A stretch of DNA of 64,000 nucleotides from Saccharina japonica. Lineage: Eukaryota > Sar > Phaeophyceae > Laminariales > Laminariaceae. Location: positions 1 to 64,000 of the forward strand of contig MEHQ01003857.1 of assembly GCA_008828725.1 (NCBI GenBank), read 5' to 3'. The notes below the pieces were generated by a model. It searched no databases and was not told where the DNA came from. It saw only the letters and a list, made by a program, of their open reading frames with translations. Made by a program: the position numbers and the translations under genes. Shown piece after piece: positions 42,583-52,860 of this stretch. Position 1 is the first letter of the stretch. Each line of letters begins with the position of its first letter.

Positions 42583-42890
42583 GGTCGCCCCGGTGGGCTA
42601 GCAGGTAACCACGAAGCCAGTTAGCGTCAAGATCGCGAGTTCGAGCCCCGCCGAGTGCATCCTCTTAGGTACTTTTTCTCGCAAAAAATATCTTGACTAG
42701 CGGAAAGCGCGAGAGCGTGAGTTAGCAAAATTCGATGAAAATCGACGAGCGTTGGGAAGGCTGAACCCTCTGCGCGATAAAAATCAAGGCAAGAACCGTA
42801 GTGGGGGAGCCTACTTTGTGACCCCGGATCTGAGTTACGACTAGGGAGGGAGAAAGACGGAAGTGCAAAGATAATAAATGGGATGCAATG
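42583..42890 (+). mobile_element. S1 SINE with tRNA-like head
   Basis: Same architecture as the 41,653 copy, with a short deletion in the GGGGGAGGAGGGAGA stretch of the body. Confidence 0.75.
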
Positions 42891-42989
42891 TCTTATGAGG
42901 ACGAGTATATATAGAAATAGAGGTTCAATGTGAACACACACATCAGCAGTGCATTGGCAGAAACAGCAGGATGAAGGACAAAAAAAAAG

Positions 42990-43690
42990 AGGAAGTGTCA
43001 GAAGCGACGAATACGAAACGTATACGTAGGTGGAAACGAAGGGAGGACGGAGAAATTCACGAGTCCACCGAGAAAAAAAAAAAAAAAAAAAACGGAACTT
43101 CCACTCTGTTCGTATTTTATTGCACATCGCAGCATGAAGAAAAAAACAGAAACTCCCACGTCAAGTGAAAAAAAAAAAAAAAAAACTCTTGTTGAGGTTC
43201 GCGCAAAAGTCGAGCGAAAACTTATCAAGCTCCTTATACAGAACTTAGAACTGTTGTGAGGGAAGACGGAGGATTTCACGAGTCCACTGGAAAAAATAAA
43301 TAAACGGAACTTCCACTCTGTTCGTACATATTATATTGCACATCGCAGCATGAAAAAAACAAAACAATCACACGTCAAGAAAAACAACAACTCTACTAAT
43401 AGTTGAGATTCGCGCAAGAGTCGAGCGAAAAGTTATGAAACCCTTTATATGGAACTTAGAACTCTGTAGAGGAAGACGGAGGATTTCACGCGCCCACCGG
43501 CAAAAAAAAAAAAAAACGGAACTTCCGCTCTGTTCATATATCATATTTTGCACATCGCAGCATGGAACAAAAAAAAAAAAAAAAAACTCCAACGTGAAGT
43601 GAAAAAAAAAACTCTTGGTGAGGTTCGCGCCAAAGTCGAGCGAAAAGTTGACAAGTTATTATATTATTTATATATGATAGAACTCAGAAC
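42990..43690 (+). repeat. three diverged tandem units of 205-240 bp
   Basis: Each unit runs GAAGACGGAGGATTTCACG, an A run, GGAACTTCCACTCTGTTCGT, TTGCACATCGCAGCATG, GTTCGCGCAAAAGTCGAGCG. A fourth, partial unit is at 42,320-42,380. Confidence 0.75.
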
Positions 43691-43707
43691 TACTACTCGT
43701 TCTGTTG

Positions 43708-43775
43708 TACCCAAATTTGTGGGGGAAAACTACTTGGAATTAGTGTGGGGTCATTTTCGCAGTGTAATGCGTACT
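43708..43775 (+). mobile_element. M9 remnant
   Basis: ACCCAAATTTGTGGGGGAAA and ACTACTTGGAATTAGTGTGG; ends eroded. Confidence 0.5.
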
Positions 43776-43784
43776 CTACTATTA

Positions 43785-43888
43785 TGGGGGAGCATAGTAA
43801 ATAGGACCTACGACACATACTAAAACTGTATATTTACCTCTTTTTACTATTAATACCAATATTTGGTCTTATTTACTATGGTCTCCCG
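43785..43888 (+). mobile_element. M1 MITE
   Basis: TGGGGGAGCATAGTAAATAG to ATTTACTATGGTCTCCCG, TA outside both. Confidence 0.65.
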
Positions 43889-43892
43889 TAAC

Positions 43893-44285
43893 ACCGGATA
43901 ACACACCCTCTGGGGTGAGATATCACCTCCCCTGGGGAAAGATAACACACCCCCTGGGGAAAGATATCACCGCCCCTGGGGTAGGATAACACACCTCCTG
44001 GCGTAAGATAACACCCTCCCCAGGGGTAAGATAACACCCCCCCTGGGGTAAGACGACACACCCCCTGGGTAAATAATAACACCCCCCCCGTGGGATAACA
44101 TAACACACCCCTTAGGATCAAACAGCACACCCCCTGGGATAAGATAACACCCCCCGTGGGATAAGATAACACCCCCCCTGGGGTAAGATAACACACACCC
44201 TGGGATAAGATAACACCCCCGCTGGGGCAAGATAACACCCCCGCTGGGGCAAGGTAAGATATCACCCCCCCCATCGGGATAAATT
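43893..44285 (+). repeat. GC-rich minisatellite of about 22-25 bp units
   Basis: About 16 units of GATAACACACCCCCTGGGGTAA type with C-run length variation. Units resemble the terminus of the 45,890 element. Confidence 0.85.
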
Positions 44286-44394
44286 TCCGACCCCCCGTTC
44301 TTTCCGAACCAAAGGAGGCTCACACAACAACAAAAATCGTGATTTTTGGAGCTACCTCGACAAGAGCTGTCCACATGAAGACGCCCCGTTCGGC

Positions 44395-44640
44395 TTTTGC
44401 ACTGCGTAAATATCTCCATCTTCGAGATAATAATCTACGAAATTCGTCCGATTTTGCACTTAAAAGTACGTCCGTCGTCGTAATGGGAGAAAATAAGCTC
44501 GGAAATTCGTCCGATTTTGTAGTGTAAATATCTCCGTCGCCGAGAAAACAATGAGCTCGGGAATTCGTCCTGTTTTGTACTGTAAATATCTCCGTCGTCG
44601 AGAAAATATTGAGCTCGGGAATTCGTCCCCGGGTGTGTGT
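44395..44640 (+). repeat. four tandem units of about 60 bp
   Basis: Unit contains AATATCTCCGTCGTCGAGAA and GAGCTCGGGAATTCGTCC. The last unit ends CCCCGGGTGTGTGTTATCTT, again like the 45,890 element. Confidence 0.75.
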
Positions 44641-44870
44641 TATCTTGATTACAGTATAGACCCACGAATAAAAGAGAATCTCAAAAGAACACCAGGGTCT
44701 TTTTTGGCGGGTGACGCTGAGAAATTTGAGCCTATTGAGATAGCGACCGAAACGACGATGATAATATTTGGTGTTTTCTTATCAATCGTCTTTATTTGGG
44801 GAGCGTGAGGGGGGTCAGAAGTACGGGTAGAGTCGGGGGGGGGTGTCATGTTTCACCCGTGTGCCATAAA

Positions 44871-45047
44871 CAGTACAGGACACCTAGGAAGAGACAGGAA
44901 ATATGGTCCAGGCTGGATTTCTTATTTGAGAGAGGGTGTTACTCTACACTAATTTCCAAGACAACGACTCCAGAATTTATTATTTTGCCTCTAAATATCA
45001 GCCTGGCTTTCTTATTTGCCTGTTTCTTATTAGGGTGTCCTGTATTG
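44871..45047 (+). mobile_element. M2 MITE
   Basis: CAGTACAGGACACCTAGGAA to GGTGTCCTGTATTG; directly followed by a second copy. Confidence 0.7.
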
Positions 45048-45048
45048 A

Positions 45049-45230
45049 GTACAGGACACCTAATAAGAGACAGGAAACATGGTCCAGGCTGGATTTCTTA
45101 TTTGAAAGAGGGTGTTCTCTACACTAATTTTCAAGATAACGACCCCAGAATTCCTTATTTTTCTTCTAAATCTCAGCCTGGCTTTTTCTTATTAAGCCTG
45201 TTTCTTATTAGGGTATACTGTACTGTACTG
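45049..45230 (+). mobile_element. M2 MITE, adjacent second copy
   Basis: GTACAGGACACCTAATAAGA to TACTGTACTGTACTG, same orientation as its neighbour. Confidence 0.7.
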
Positions 45231-45885
45231 CGACTGCTTGCATGGCAACCATTGTGACTCGGACGCCAACCATTGGATCATACCATCCACCAATCACGCT
45301 GTGGCCGTTGATGTAACCGTTACTTTTTATCGACCATTTTGCTCTCTCAAGTCCTCCCCCAAGAGGGTCATCAATAAATCGTACTCAGCGACGAGCGCCA
45401 CACAAAACCCAATATAATATAGAAAACAAAAAACGACAGCAGTGAGTATATGGCTTATTGCTCAAGATTGTTTTTTTAAGGATGGGGTTTCAATATGGTT
45501 GGAAGGCTTGCTCAGATAAGGCGTTTCTTTTTTGGCGGGGCCCAGACTGCTGTACTGCTGAATCACCGGTGGAGCTGTGCTGTCCGCTCGGATGACCCTG
45601 CTACATATACCCGCGCAGCCATTAAGATTTGTATGTGTGTGTCACAATGAGGGTATAAGGGTTTTGCTCCCAGGTTACTTGTGCTTCTTATCGGCGGGCG
45701 GGCCCACGTTGTACCGCCGTACGCACTGCCAGAGACGCTGTGCTCCACCGCTTGTGTATAGCTCTGATATGCCCGCGCCCTTCGCTCCATCAGCTCGCGC
45801 ACGGCGGTAGAAAAATGAGCACACCCCATTCCTCTGCTCCTCGTGCTGTACTCGCAGCGCTACCGTACATATGTACAACACGGGG
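45231..45885. other. no gene recognised
   Basis: Mixed composition. A frame around 45,563-45,829 on the reverse strand is modest in length and unrecognised. GAGCACACCCC near 45,812 resembles C1 3' ends. Confidence 0.35.
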
Positions 45886-45889
45886 TGAT

Positions 45890-46105
45890 GAGATAACACA
45901 CCCCCTTGGATGAAATTTACTACCCGTATACCACCCGGGGTGATAAAGACAACACACCCCCCTTGAAACGAATTTCGAAGCTGGTTTTCACTACAACGGG
46001 GAGAGTGCAAAAAAAGTCGCCGTCTGCACCCCCCTGGTTTGGGGGGAAATCGGCTCTGAATTCCTTTCCAGGGGGTGTGATATATTTATCACCCGGGTGA
46101 TATAT
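45890..46105. mobile_element. CACCCGG-ended inverted-repeat element
   Basis: CACCCGGGGTGATAAAGACA at 45,938 and TTTATCACCCGGGTG near 46,101 face each other. AACACACCCCCCTTGAAACG and CCTTTCCAGGGGGTGTGA form the inner part of the TIR. Single ends recur at 33,465 and 62,490. Confidence 0.5.
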
Positions 46106-46122
46106 ACGCATACAGTACAGTA

Positions 46123-46289
46123 CAGTACAGGACACCTAACAAGAAACAGGAAATTTTTTCCAGGCTGGATTTCCTATTTGAGAGAGGGTGCTCTCTACAC
46201 TAAGTTCAAGATAACGAATTTCTTATTTTCCTCTAAATACCAGCCTGGCTTCTCGTATTACCCTGTTTCTTATTAGGTGTCCTGTGCTG
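46123..46289 (+). mobile_element. M2 MITE with TA duplication
   Basis: CAGTACAGGACACCTAACAA to GTGTCCTGTGCTG, flanked by TA. The left flank carries extra CAGTA repeats. Confidence 0.7.
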
Positions 46290-46522
46290 TACGTCGGTAG
46301 GGAGCCATGGCAATTCCGTCGGTCACAACGAAAACAGATTCGTCCGTTCTTTTCGAGGAAAACGCCTATTTGCAAAGCGCAGGTTGCAACAAATGTGGAG
46401 TATGGAACCCATACCTGAAATAGCCGAGATACGCACACCAACTCTAAACCCTCTACGCGTACCCCTTTATACACTACCTCTCGTACCCCTGCCCCCCAAT
46501 CATGCCCTCAGGAAGCTGCATA

Positions 46523-46719
46523 CAGTAGTGGTCCATCTATAGTGCCGGTATGCGCCAGCCAACAATACCGGCACTATATAGCGGCAACCGGCACTAATCC
46601 GCACACTCTATACCACACTGGTGAATCCCATCTGCTGTGCCAAGCGATTTCACCGGCACTAGCGGGCAACCGGCACTATAGAGGGCAACCGAACCGGCAC
46701 TATAGAGGGACCACTACCG
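46523..46719 (-). mobile_element. M3 pogo-like MITE with TA duplication
   Basis: CAGTAGTGGTCCATCTATAG to CTATAGAGGGACCACTACCG, TA outside both. Several internal ACCGGCACTA repeats. Confidence 0.7.
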
Positions 46720-46853
46720 TACCAGGTGGGGAAGAGCTGCAGAGGGCATTCATTCCCCTTCAGCTTGATCGAGGTCACTACAGCACCAACAGGAACACAA
46801 TCATATGTGCTGATTATCTGACTATAGACTACCCGACATACAGTGGGTAACCC

Positions 46854-46941
46854 TTAACCCATTCAGAACTGAAAAAAATGCCCCACACTAATTCCAAGTA
46901 GTCTGTCCCCAAATTCGTGGGACCAGTTCTTAAGGGGTTAA
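46854..46941 (-). mobile_element. M9 element, intact
   Basis: 88 bp: TTAACCCATTCAGAACTGAA to CCAGTTCTTAAGGGGTTAA. It begins one base after a GGTAACCC, so a TTAA target is plausible. Confidence 0.7.
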
Positions 46942-47139
46942 GCCCCCCCGCGATAATAGAAAGCCGCATGTAAGGGGCCTCAAAATTTCAGCGGACCGAT
47001 TTTTCCCACTAAATAGGGCCAGGTCCCTTATAGAGGGCGTAAATGATAAAATAAGGGCCTCCAGGCCCCTTAAGAAGAAGCCTTAAAAAGGGCCAACTCG
47101 CCCTGTCTCCGGCTTGACACTTTAATTTTTACCAACCCG

Positions 47140-47285
47140 CCTCAGGATTGAAAAAAACAGGATTGAAAAAACAGGGTCGGAGAAAACAGGATTGAAAAAA
47201 AAAACAGGATTGAAAAAAAAACAGGATTGAAAAAAAAACAGGGTTCTTGAAAAAAGAAACGGATTGAAAAAAAAAGAGCAAGAAA
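47140..47285 (+). repeat. GGATTGAAAAAAACA minisatellite
   Basis: About eight units of CAGGATTGAAAAAAAA with variable A runs. Confidence 0.85.
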
Positions 47286-47773
47286 AAAAAAACGCCACAT
47301 AAATTGCCAGAAAAACTATGACGTCTATAGATGTTGTGTGCTCTCTCTCTCCCCCAACCCACCTTCTTGCCGTCCTTTCGTCCCCTTCTCAGCATGCCGC
47401 TGTATCGGCTCTTTATAAGGGACTTTGGGCCCCTTAGGGCCGCGGCAGTACTCTCAGGAATCTGCTGTCAAGAAGGCGCGCGTACAGAGGCGTTTCGCCA
47501 AAATACACAAACGACTTGGAAACAGAGTACGTAAGGGGATTTTGCAAAACAAGATCCATAAAAAAAAAAAAAATGGAAAATGGAAAATGGAAAACGGAAA
47601 ACTTAAAAAAGAAATAAACTGATGCAAAACATTGACAAGAAGAATCTCAGATCTTTCCTGAGTCCCTCCCCTTCTTTTTTTGTTTCTTGCCTTTTGTTAG
47701 CCCCAATAATTTACTGCTGCCTTATAACGGGATCACAATTTTCGTTTTTCCCGCACTTTTTCAGGGTGCGTAT

Positions 47774-47872
47774 ATGCCAGCTTACTGCGAGTACTGCGGT
47801 TCAAAATATCCACCCGCGGGCGGAAACCAGCGAGTTTTTGGCGAATCGGGATTTTTTTCACCGGTAATGTAG
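47774..47872 (+). CDS. short Cys-containing frame, possible exon
   Basis: ATG at 47,774 opens a 32-codon frame beginning MPAYCEYCGSKYPPAGG and ending at TAG 47,870-47,872. The CxxC pair suggests half a zinc ribbon or knuckle. Upstream, a pyrimidine-rich GCACTTTTTCAG ends at 47,765, which would make a good 3' splice site. Near the frame end, CCGGTAATG could be a 5' splice site. It may therefore be an internal exon. No family assigned and no partner exon identified. Confidence 0.2.
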   Translation: MPAYCEYCGSKYPPAGGNQRVFGESGFFSPVM

Positions 47873-48099
47873 CCATGGTCTAACGAGGCTTCGGCGGATA
47901 AGGAGGACCAAATCTCCGATTTTGCAAGTTTTGGTGCTGCTGGCTGGGGAATTCGAGTTCACGAAAACCACCTCGTGAGTCGTTTCTGGCTGCTTACGAC
48001 AGCCGTTTGGTGCACCCGACGCGTCTCTCAAACAGCCCAGGAGAAGCGTGACTCAATTTCGCCGGCTGTATTGCATCAAGCTTGGTATTTCACCTATTA

Positions 48100-48211
48100 C
48101 GGGCAAGGACCATAGTAAACACTAGTAAATAGGGCCTGCGGTACACACCAAAACCTAAATATTACCCTAGTTTTACTAACAACATTTGGTCCTATTTACT
48201 ATGGTCCTCCG
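48100..48211 (+). mobile_element. M1 MITE
   Basis: CGGGCAAGGACCATAGTAAA to TTTACTATGGTCCTCCG with TA both sides. Confidence 0.7.
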
Positions 48212-48274
48212 TACTACAGCAGCTTGCGATTCTCTTCAGATTGGACGTGTGCTCGCTTTCGCAACGCAAGTCTC

Positions 48275-48480
48275 CTTACGGAACACTTCTCGACTTCGGG
48301 GTGCTTTTGCTGCAGCGGCCGGAACTTTGGTCGAGTTTTCGAAAAAAGACACATAAAAAAGCGAGAACCAAAAATAACCCCGAACTGACTTCGGGGTGCT
48401 TTTGCTGCAGCGGTCGGAACTTTGGTCGAATTTTTCGGAAAAGACACAACAAAAGTGAGGCCGAAAATAACCCCGATCTG
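48275..48480 (+). repeat. two tandem units of about 100 bp
   Basis: CTTCGGGGTGCTTTTGCTGC, GGAACTTTGGTCGA and AAAAATAACCCCGA occur in each. Confidence 0.85.
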
Positions 48481-48605
48481 AACGTTTGCACTTCACTAGC
48501 TTGCGCACGCGCAGCCACGTACAGCTCCTGGCAAGCAGTGAGGTTAGAGGTGACAAGGGACGTCGGAATATACGGGACCTCTACTCTCGAACGCACTAGG
48601 GTCCC

Positions 48606-48776
48606 TCAACCCCTCAAGAACTGGTCCCACGTATTCCGGACAAACTACTTGGAATTAGTGTGGAGTTTGTTTTTGAGTTTTGAATGGGTCAACCCCCTTA
48701 AGAACTGGCCCCACGTATTCCGGACAAACTACTTGGAATAAGTGTGGGATTTGTTTTTGAGTTATGAATGAGTTAA
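48606..48776 (+). mobile_element. two tandem M9 elements
   Basis: 48,606-48,694 and 48,692-48,776, head to tail. Signature ACTGGTCCCACGTATTCCGG and ACTACTTGGAATTAGTGTGG. Confidence 0.65.
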
Positions 48777-48834
48777 AAGGGGCCATGCAGTATACCTCGG
48801 ACTGATAGATCATCGATTCCCACTCCACCACCTA

Positions 48835-49050
48835 GCTCTTTCAGGGAAGATAGATCCCTGATCTGTATGATCTGTATGATCTACAGCTTATGTTGCCGGG
48901 TGGGAGCCGTATAATATCATCTGCGTGTAGTCTAGCACATGTTTCCTTGGTTGGATCGGTACTATGCAGATCCTGCACAACTTCACGGCAGACGAGGAGC
49001 TGCTGCTGTAGATGATCTAGATCATGAACTATCTGATCTGTTCGAGGTGT
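48835..49050 (+). repeat. G1 GATC-rich repeat, fullest copy
   Basis: TCAGGGAAGATAGATCCCTG, TGTTGCCGGGTGGGAG, TGCAGATCCTGCACAACTTC, GATGATCTAGATCATGAACT. Confidence 0.65.
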
Positions 49051-49129
49051 GCGCTATTTTGACCGCTGGCGCACCAGAACCCGCCGCCAAAGAAATGGCT
49101 GATTACGTACGTACCGCAGAGCTTATATA

Positions 49130-50290
49130 GGAGTACCCGACAGCACATACTTCTAGTTTTGAAAAAAAAAAGAAGTGAGATTAAGAAATTTTCCTCGAAA
49201 TTCGTACTTCGTACATATGCAAGTACTTCGATTGCGCGTGCAACAGGTGTGTACTGTTGTAGGTTTTAGAGTGGTCTGCAAATTCTGAAAAAAAATCGTA
49301 CATAGTTTCATAAGAAAAGGAGACTTGAGACACGGTGGCTCGATTTTTGTTCGAAAAATAACAAAAACAAAACATTTTTATATCGGAATTAGTGTAGGAG
49401 ACTCACGTAAGAATTCAAGCACGTGGTCCAAAACGAGAGTCGCGCACTACTGCGGTACATGATACGTACCAGTAGGCTTTAGGCGCAGGAGGGAAGGGGG
49501 GGGGGGATACTCGTTCCATGCATGGCCAGGGTACTATGACCATAGACCCTTGCATCCCTACAACGCCGGGACGGAGCACGCCGGGTTTTCAGCAGCAACA
49601 AGCGGCGGGGTGCGGCTGTGGGTTGGGTCCGCTGTCGGCAATCCGCAACGCATTTAGCAAAAAAAGTCCCTCACTCCTCACCTGATTTGAGTTTTTTTTT
49701 TCCGTACTATTTGTCGGCCTCTTACGTACGTCTCTTTTGATCTTGACAAGTTCGTTTCTTTTGAGCCAGCTGGATTTGAGATGACCGTCTATTGAGCTTG
49801 TTTCTGTTGTTTGAGAAATGATTCGTTTTGTCATACGACCTACGTGGTATATGGTACATATGTACTACAGTATATTATATATGATGTGATATATATATAA
49901 TACGTACGTACAGAGTTTGTTATTTATTTTCCCCTGTTTCCTTTTGAGCCTGTTGCCTTCGGGCCTGTTTCTCTTTCCAGCCTGTTCACTTTGACCGTGA
50001 TTTTTACGCAGTATATATATATATACGAATACTCGTAAACCAGTTATTTATGCATTTCTCTCTTTTTTTTTGTAGCAGCCTTCATAATGCTGTGTTCCTC
50101 TTCTGCGGGTATAAGTGACTGATGCCACTGTCCCGAAAAATAACGACCGTTTGTGTGTTAATATTGAGTCCAAACGATCCTTCTATTTCCGTGCACACAA
50201 GTGGTGCGTACGGTATTAATTTTACAACCCAATCACCCTTCTGGCGGTCAACCAATTCAGCTACAGCAGGAAATCTTCAGCGCCATTATT
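49130..50290. other. mostly unassigned AT-rich DNA
   Basis: Holds a reverse C1 fragment (49,494-49,600). Repeated CTTTTGAGCC(T)G motifs occur around 49,755 and 49,930-49,990, with more at about 52,050. I see no gene. Confidence 0.4.
49494..49600 (-). repeat. C1 fragment, reverse strand, with poly-G
   Basis: The G run is followed by CATGCATGGCCAGG, CTATGACCATAGACCC, ACGCCGGGACGGAGCACGCC, the complement of the C1 3' part. Confidence 0.55.
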
Positions 50291-50472
50291 GAACCCCTTC
50301 ATTAAGAACTGGCCCCCCGTTTTTGGGGGAAAACTACTTGGAATTAGTGTGAGATAACTTTTTCCAGTTCTGAATGGGTTAACCCCTTAAGAACTGGTCC
50401 CACGTGTATATTTGGGGACGAACTACTTGGAGTTAGTGTAGGATGAGTTTTTTCAGTTCTGAATGGGTTAAA
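50291..50472 (+). mobile_element. two tandem M9 elements
   Basis: They share a GGTTAACCCC junction at about 50,378. A third, weaker M9-like piece (AAAGTGGGACCGG) follows to about 50,525. Confidence 0.65.
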
Positions 50473-50649
50473 GTGGGACCGGACTGCAGTCCTGTTCCAG
50501 GGACAAATTACTTGGAATTAGAGTAACACACGTGTTTTTGTGCAGTACGGTATGAAAAGGGGTACGTAACAACTTTGGAACCCCCAGATAGCGACCAAAA
50601 GAACGATGGTAACTCTGGTGTTAACTCTGGTGTTACCAGCATTCTGTTA

Positions 50650-50750
50650 CGGGAAACCATAGAAAATAGGACCTACGGTAAACGCAAATTCCTCTATGTT
50701 TCGCTAGTTTTACTTACAATATTTGGTTCTATTTACTCTAAGGCCCTCCG
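50650..50750 (+). mobile_element. M1 MITE
   Basis: 101 bp, CGGGAAACCATAGAAAATAG to ACTCTAAGGCCCTCCG, TA both sides. Confidence 0.65.
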
Positions 50751-50763
50751 TAATATGCACCAC

Positions 50764-50838
50764 TCTTGACCCTAAATATAAGCAACGTTTTTATTGAATA
50801 TTAATGTATAAAAGGAGCTTAAGTTTCGGGACGTACAT
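50764..50838 (-). mobile_element. Stowaway-like MITE, diverged
   Basis: CTTGACCCTAAATATAAGCA to AAGTTTCGGGACG; similar in layout to 30,414-30,492. Confidence 0.45.
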
Positions 50839-51157
50839 ATGAGCAGCGTGAACACCCCACAGTGCAGGTAGGATTGTGTTGCGCCCGAGCCGTACGATTC
50901 CTTGCCTTGCAACCATTCTATTAACTCGGACACCAATTTACATCACCCCCCCTAATCACGCAGAGGTCGTTGCTGAAATCGCCATTTTTTTTCCTGCAGG
51001 TTTCAAAAGTGCCCTCTGATTTCCCCCGTTTTGTGTTATTGCTGAAATCGGCAAAAATTGTCTGAATTTTTCAGATTGCCCTCGGAAGTCCCATTTTGGT
51101 TACTAACAGTATTCATACTTGATAATACTCCATTTTTTGTTTTTGTTTTTTTGTTTT

Positions 51158-51272
51158 CCATCCCATTTATCATCTTTCTTTGCACTTTTGTCTTTCTCCC
51201 TCCCTAGTCATAACTCAGATCCGGGGTCACAAAGTAGGCTCCTCTCCCTCCTCCCTCACTACGGTTCTTGCC
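51158..51272 (-). mobile_element. S1 SINE-like body, 3' part
   Basis: CATCCCATTTATCATCTTTC to CTCCCTCACTACGGTTCTTGCC; truncated at a TACCTGGTA motif. Confidence 0.6.
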
Positions 51273-51343
51273 TGGTATCATACCTGGTATATATATATAC
51301 CTCGTATAATACTATGAGTAGTAATAGTAATACTTCGTACAAA

Positions 51344-51523
51344 CAGTAGTGGTCCCTCTATAGTGCCGGTTGCCCGCTATAGTGCCGGTGAACTCGCTTG
51401 GCACAGCAGATGGGACTAACCAGTGTGGTATATAGAGTGCGGACTAGTGCTGGTTGCCGCTATATAGTGCCGGTATTGTCGAATACCGGCACTACACATG
51501 AAGGGATCACTACTACTACTACT
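51344..51523 (+). mobile_element. M3 pogo-like MITE
   Basis: CAGTAGTGGTCCCTCTATAG with internal ATAGTGCCGGTTGCC repeats and an ATCACTACTACTACTACTG end. Confidence 0.65.
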
Positions 51524-51589
51524 GACACGGAGGACTCATAAGGCCCTTGACGGGGCCAAAGTGACCGGCCCCCCACTATATTTGCTCTA

Positions 51590-51702
51590 GTACTCTACTG
51601 GTCACGACAGTACCCTACTGACTGATACAGTAGTATGTACTGGTAACAACAGTACCCTACTGACTGATACAGCAGTAGTATGTACTGGCCTACTGACTGA
51701 TA
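51590..51702 (+). repeat. short tandem repeat between two M3 copies
   Basis: Three units built from AGTACCCTACTGACTGATAC and CAGTAGTATGTACTGG. Confidence 0.7.
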
Positions 51703-51884
51703 CAGTAGTGGTCCCTCTATAGTGCCGGTTGCCTGCTATAGTACCGGTCAAATCGCTTGGCACGGCAGATGGGATTAACCAGTGTGATATATAGTGTGCC
51801 GAACAGTGCCGGTTGCCGCTATATATAGTGCCGGCATTGTTGGCTGGCGCATACCGACACTACACATGAAAGGATCACTACTAA
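51703..51884 (+). mobile_element. M3 pogo-like MITE, second copy
   Basis: CAGTAGTGGTCCCTCTATAG, preceded by TA. The 3' end degenerates into CTA triplets. Confidence 0.65.
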
Positions 51885-51898
51885 ATACTACTACTAAT

Positions 51899-52001
51899 AT
51901 GGAGGACTTAAATAGGACCAAATGTTGTTATTAATAGTGAACATATTTAAGTATGTCGGTTTTATTGTGTACCGTAGGTTCCTATGTACTATGGTACCCC
52001 G
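51899..52001 (+). mobile_element. M1 MITE, diverged
   Basis: ATGGAGGACTTAAATAGGAC to GTACTATGGTACCCCG. Confidence 0.55.
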
Positions 52002-52860
52002 CAATAATCAAGTTGTAAGTCAGTTTTTTGGTCTTTCGATTTCGGCCTGTCTCTTTTGAGCCTCTGCTTCTTTCGAGCCCTGTGTCCTTTGGGTCTCCAA
52101 GAGGACGCCCTGCAAACCAGTAGTACGCACATTTATCTGTGGTACATACTCGTGTCATATGATACCTATATATATGAAAAAATAAAAATAAAAAAACGAA
52201 ATAGTGATGAGATCGAAAATTTTCAGCTGAAAACTTCTTCACAGCTCTCTATTTGCAAGCCTGTAATATATTCAAGTAAAACAGGAGTAAAAGAGCAATT
52301 AGGGCTGAATGAAAGCGCTCCCGAGGAAAAGTTGTAACTCAAGAAAAAGGCAAAATATCAATTTCACAGATTCTCAAAATGTCAAATTGTCAAATTAAAA
52401 TTACCGAGTTATTTACCAGGTGTGGGTTCCCTAATAATTCAAGTCTCAAGCACAAAAGTCGTTCACACATAGCATACCAGGTACCAGGTACATGCTTAAG
52501 GTGAAACGGGGGGGGGGGGATGTGTTTTTTTTGTAATTATTTGTCTTACCAGATCATATGATGTGCATATGCCTGAGTGTATCAGGTACGGATTGCGAAT
52601 ACTCCCCAGCAGCACGAGCACAAAATGCGATGCACCTCGTGCATATGGTGCTCGTACTCATACGGACATCATGAATACACATAGAAACAGTAAAATACCT
52701 GGTAGCTCTAATATGTACATGTGCCAAATGTTGTACTGGTACTTACATAAGATAAAAACACACTGCTGTACCTGTTATGCCCTGGTAAAATACGCACCAG
52801 GTGTAAAGAAATATATAAATACTCGTATCAATATTAACTCCTGGTCCCTCTGGCTTTCGC
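52002..52860. other. no gene recognised; dense in ACCAGGTA motifs
   Basis: Contains at least five ACCAGGTA/TACCTGGT occurrences (about 52,416-52,800). Frames are short and unrecognised. Confidence 0.4.

Noticed and set aside
42627-43127. 166-codon reverse-strand frame
   Set aside because: It is S1 SINE body plus A-rich tandem DNA; similar frames recur wherever S1 occurs.
43893-44285. CRISPR-like array
   Set aside because: Units are contiguous and degenerate without unique spacers; a minisatellite in eukaryotic DNA.
44551-44808. 85-codon plus-strand frame ending in a hydrophobic segment (MIIFGVFLSIVFIWGA)
   Set aside because: The 5' half is the 60-bp tandem repeat; the last 45 residues could be a terminal exon, but no acceptor or partner exon stands out, so it is not listed.
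48241-48741. 166-codon plus-strand frame
   Set aside because: Runs through a 100-bp tandem duplication and two M9 elements.
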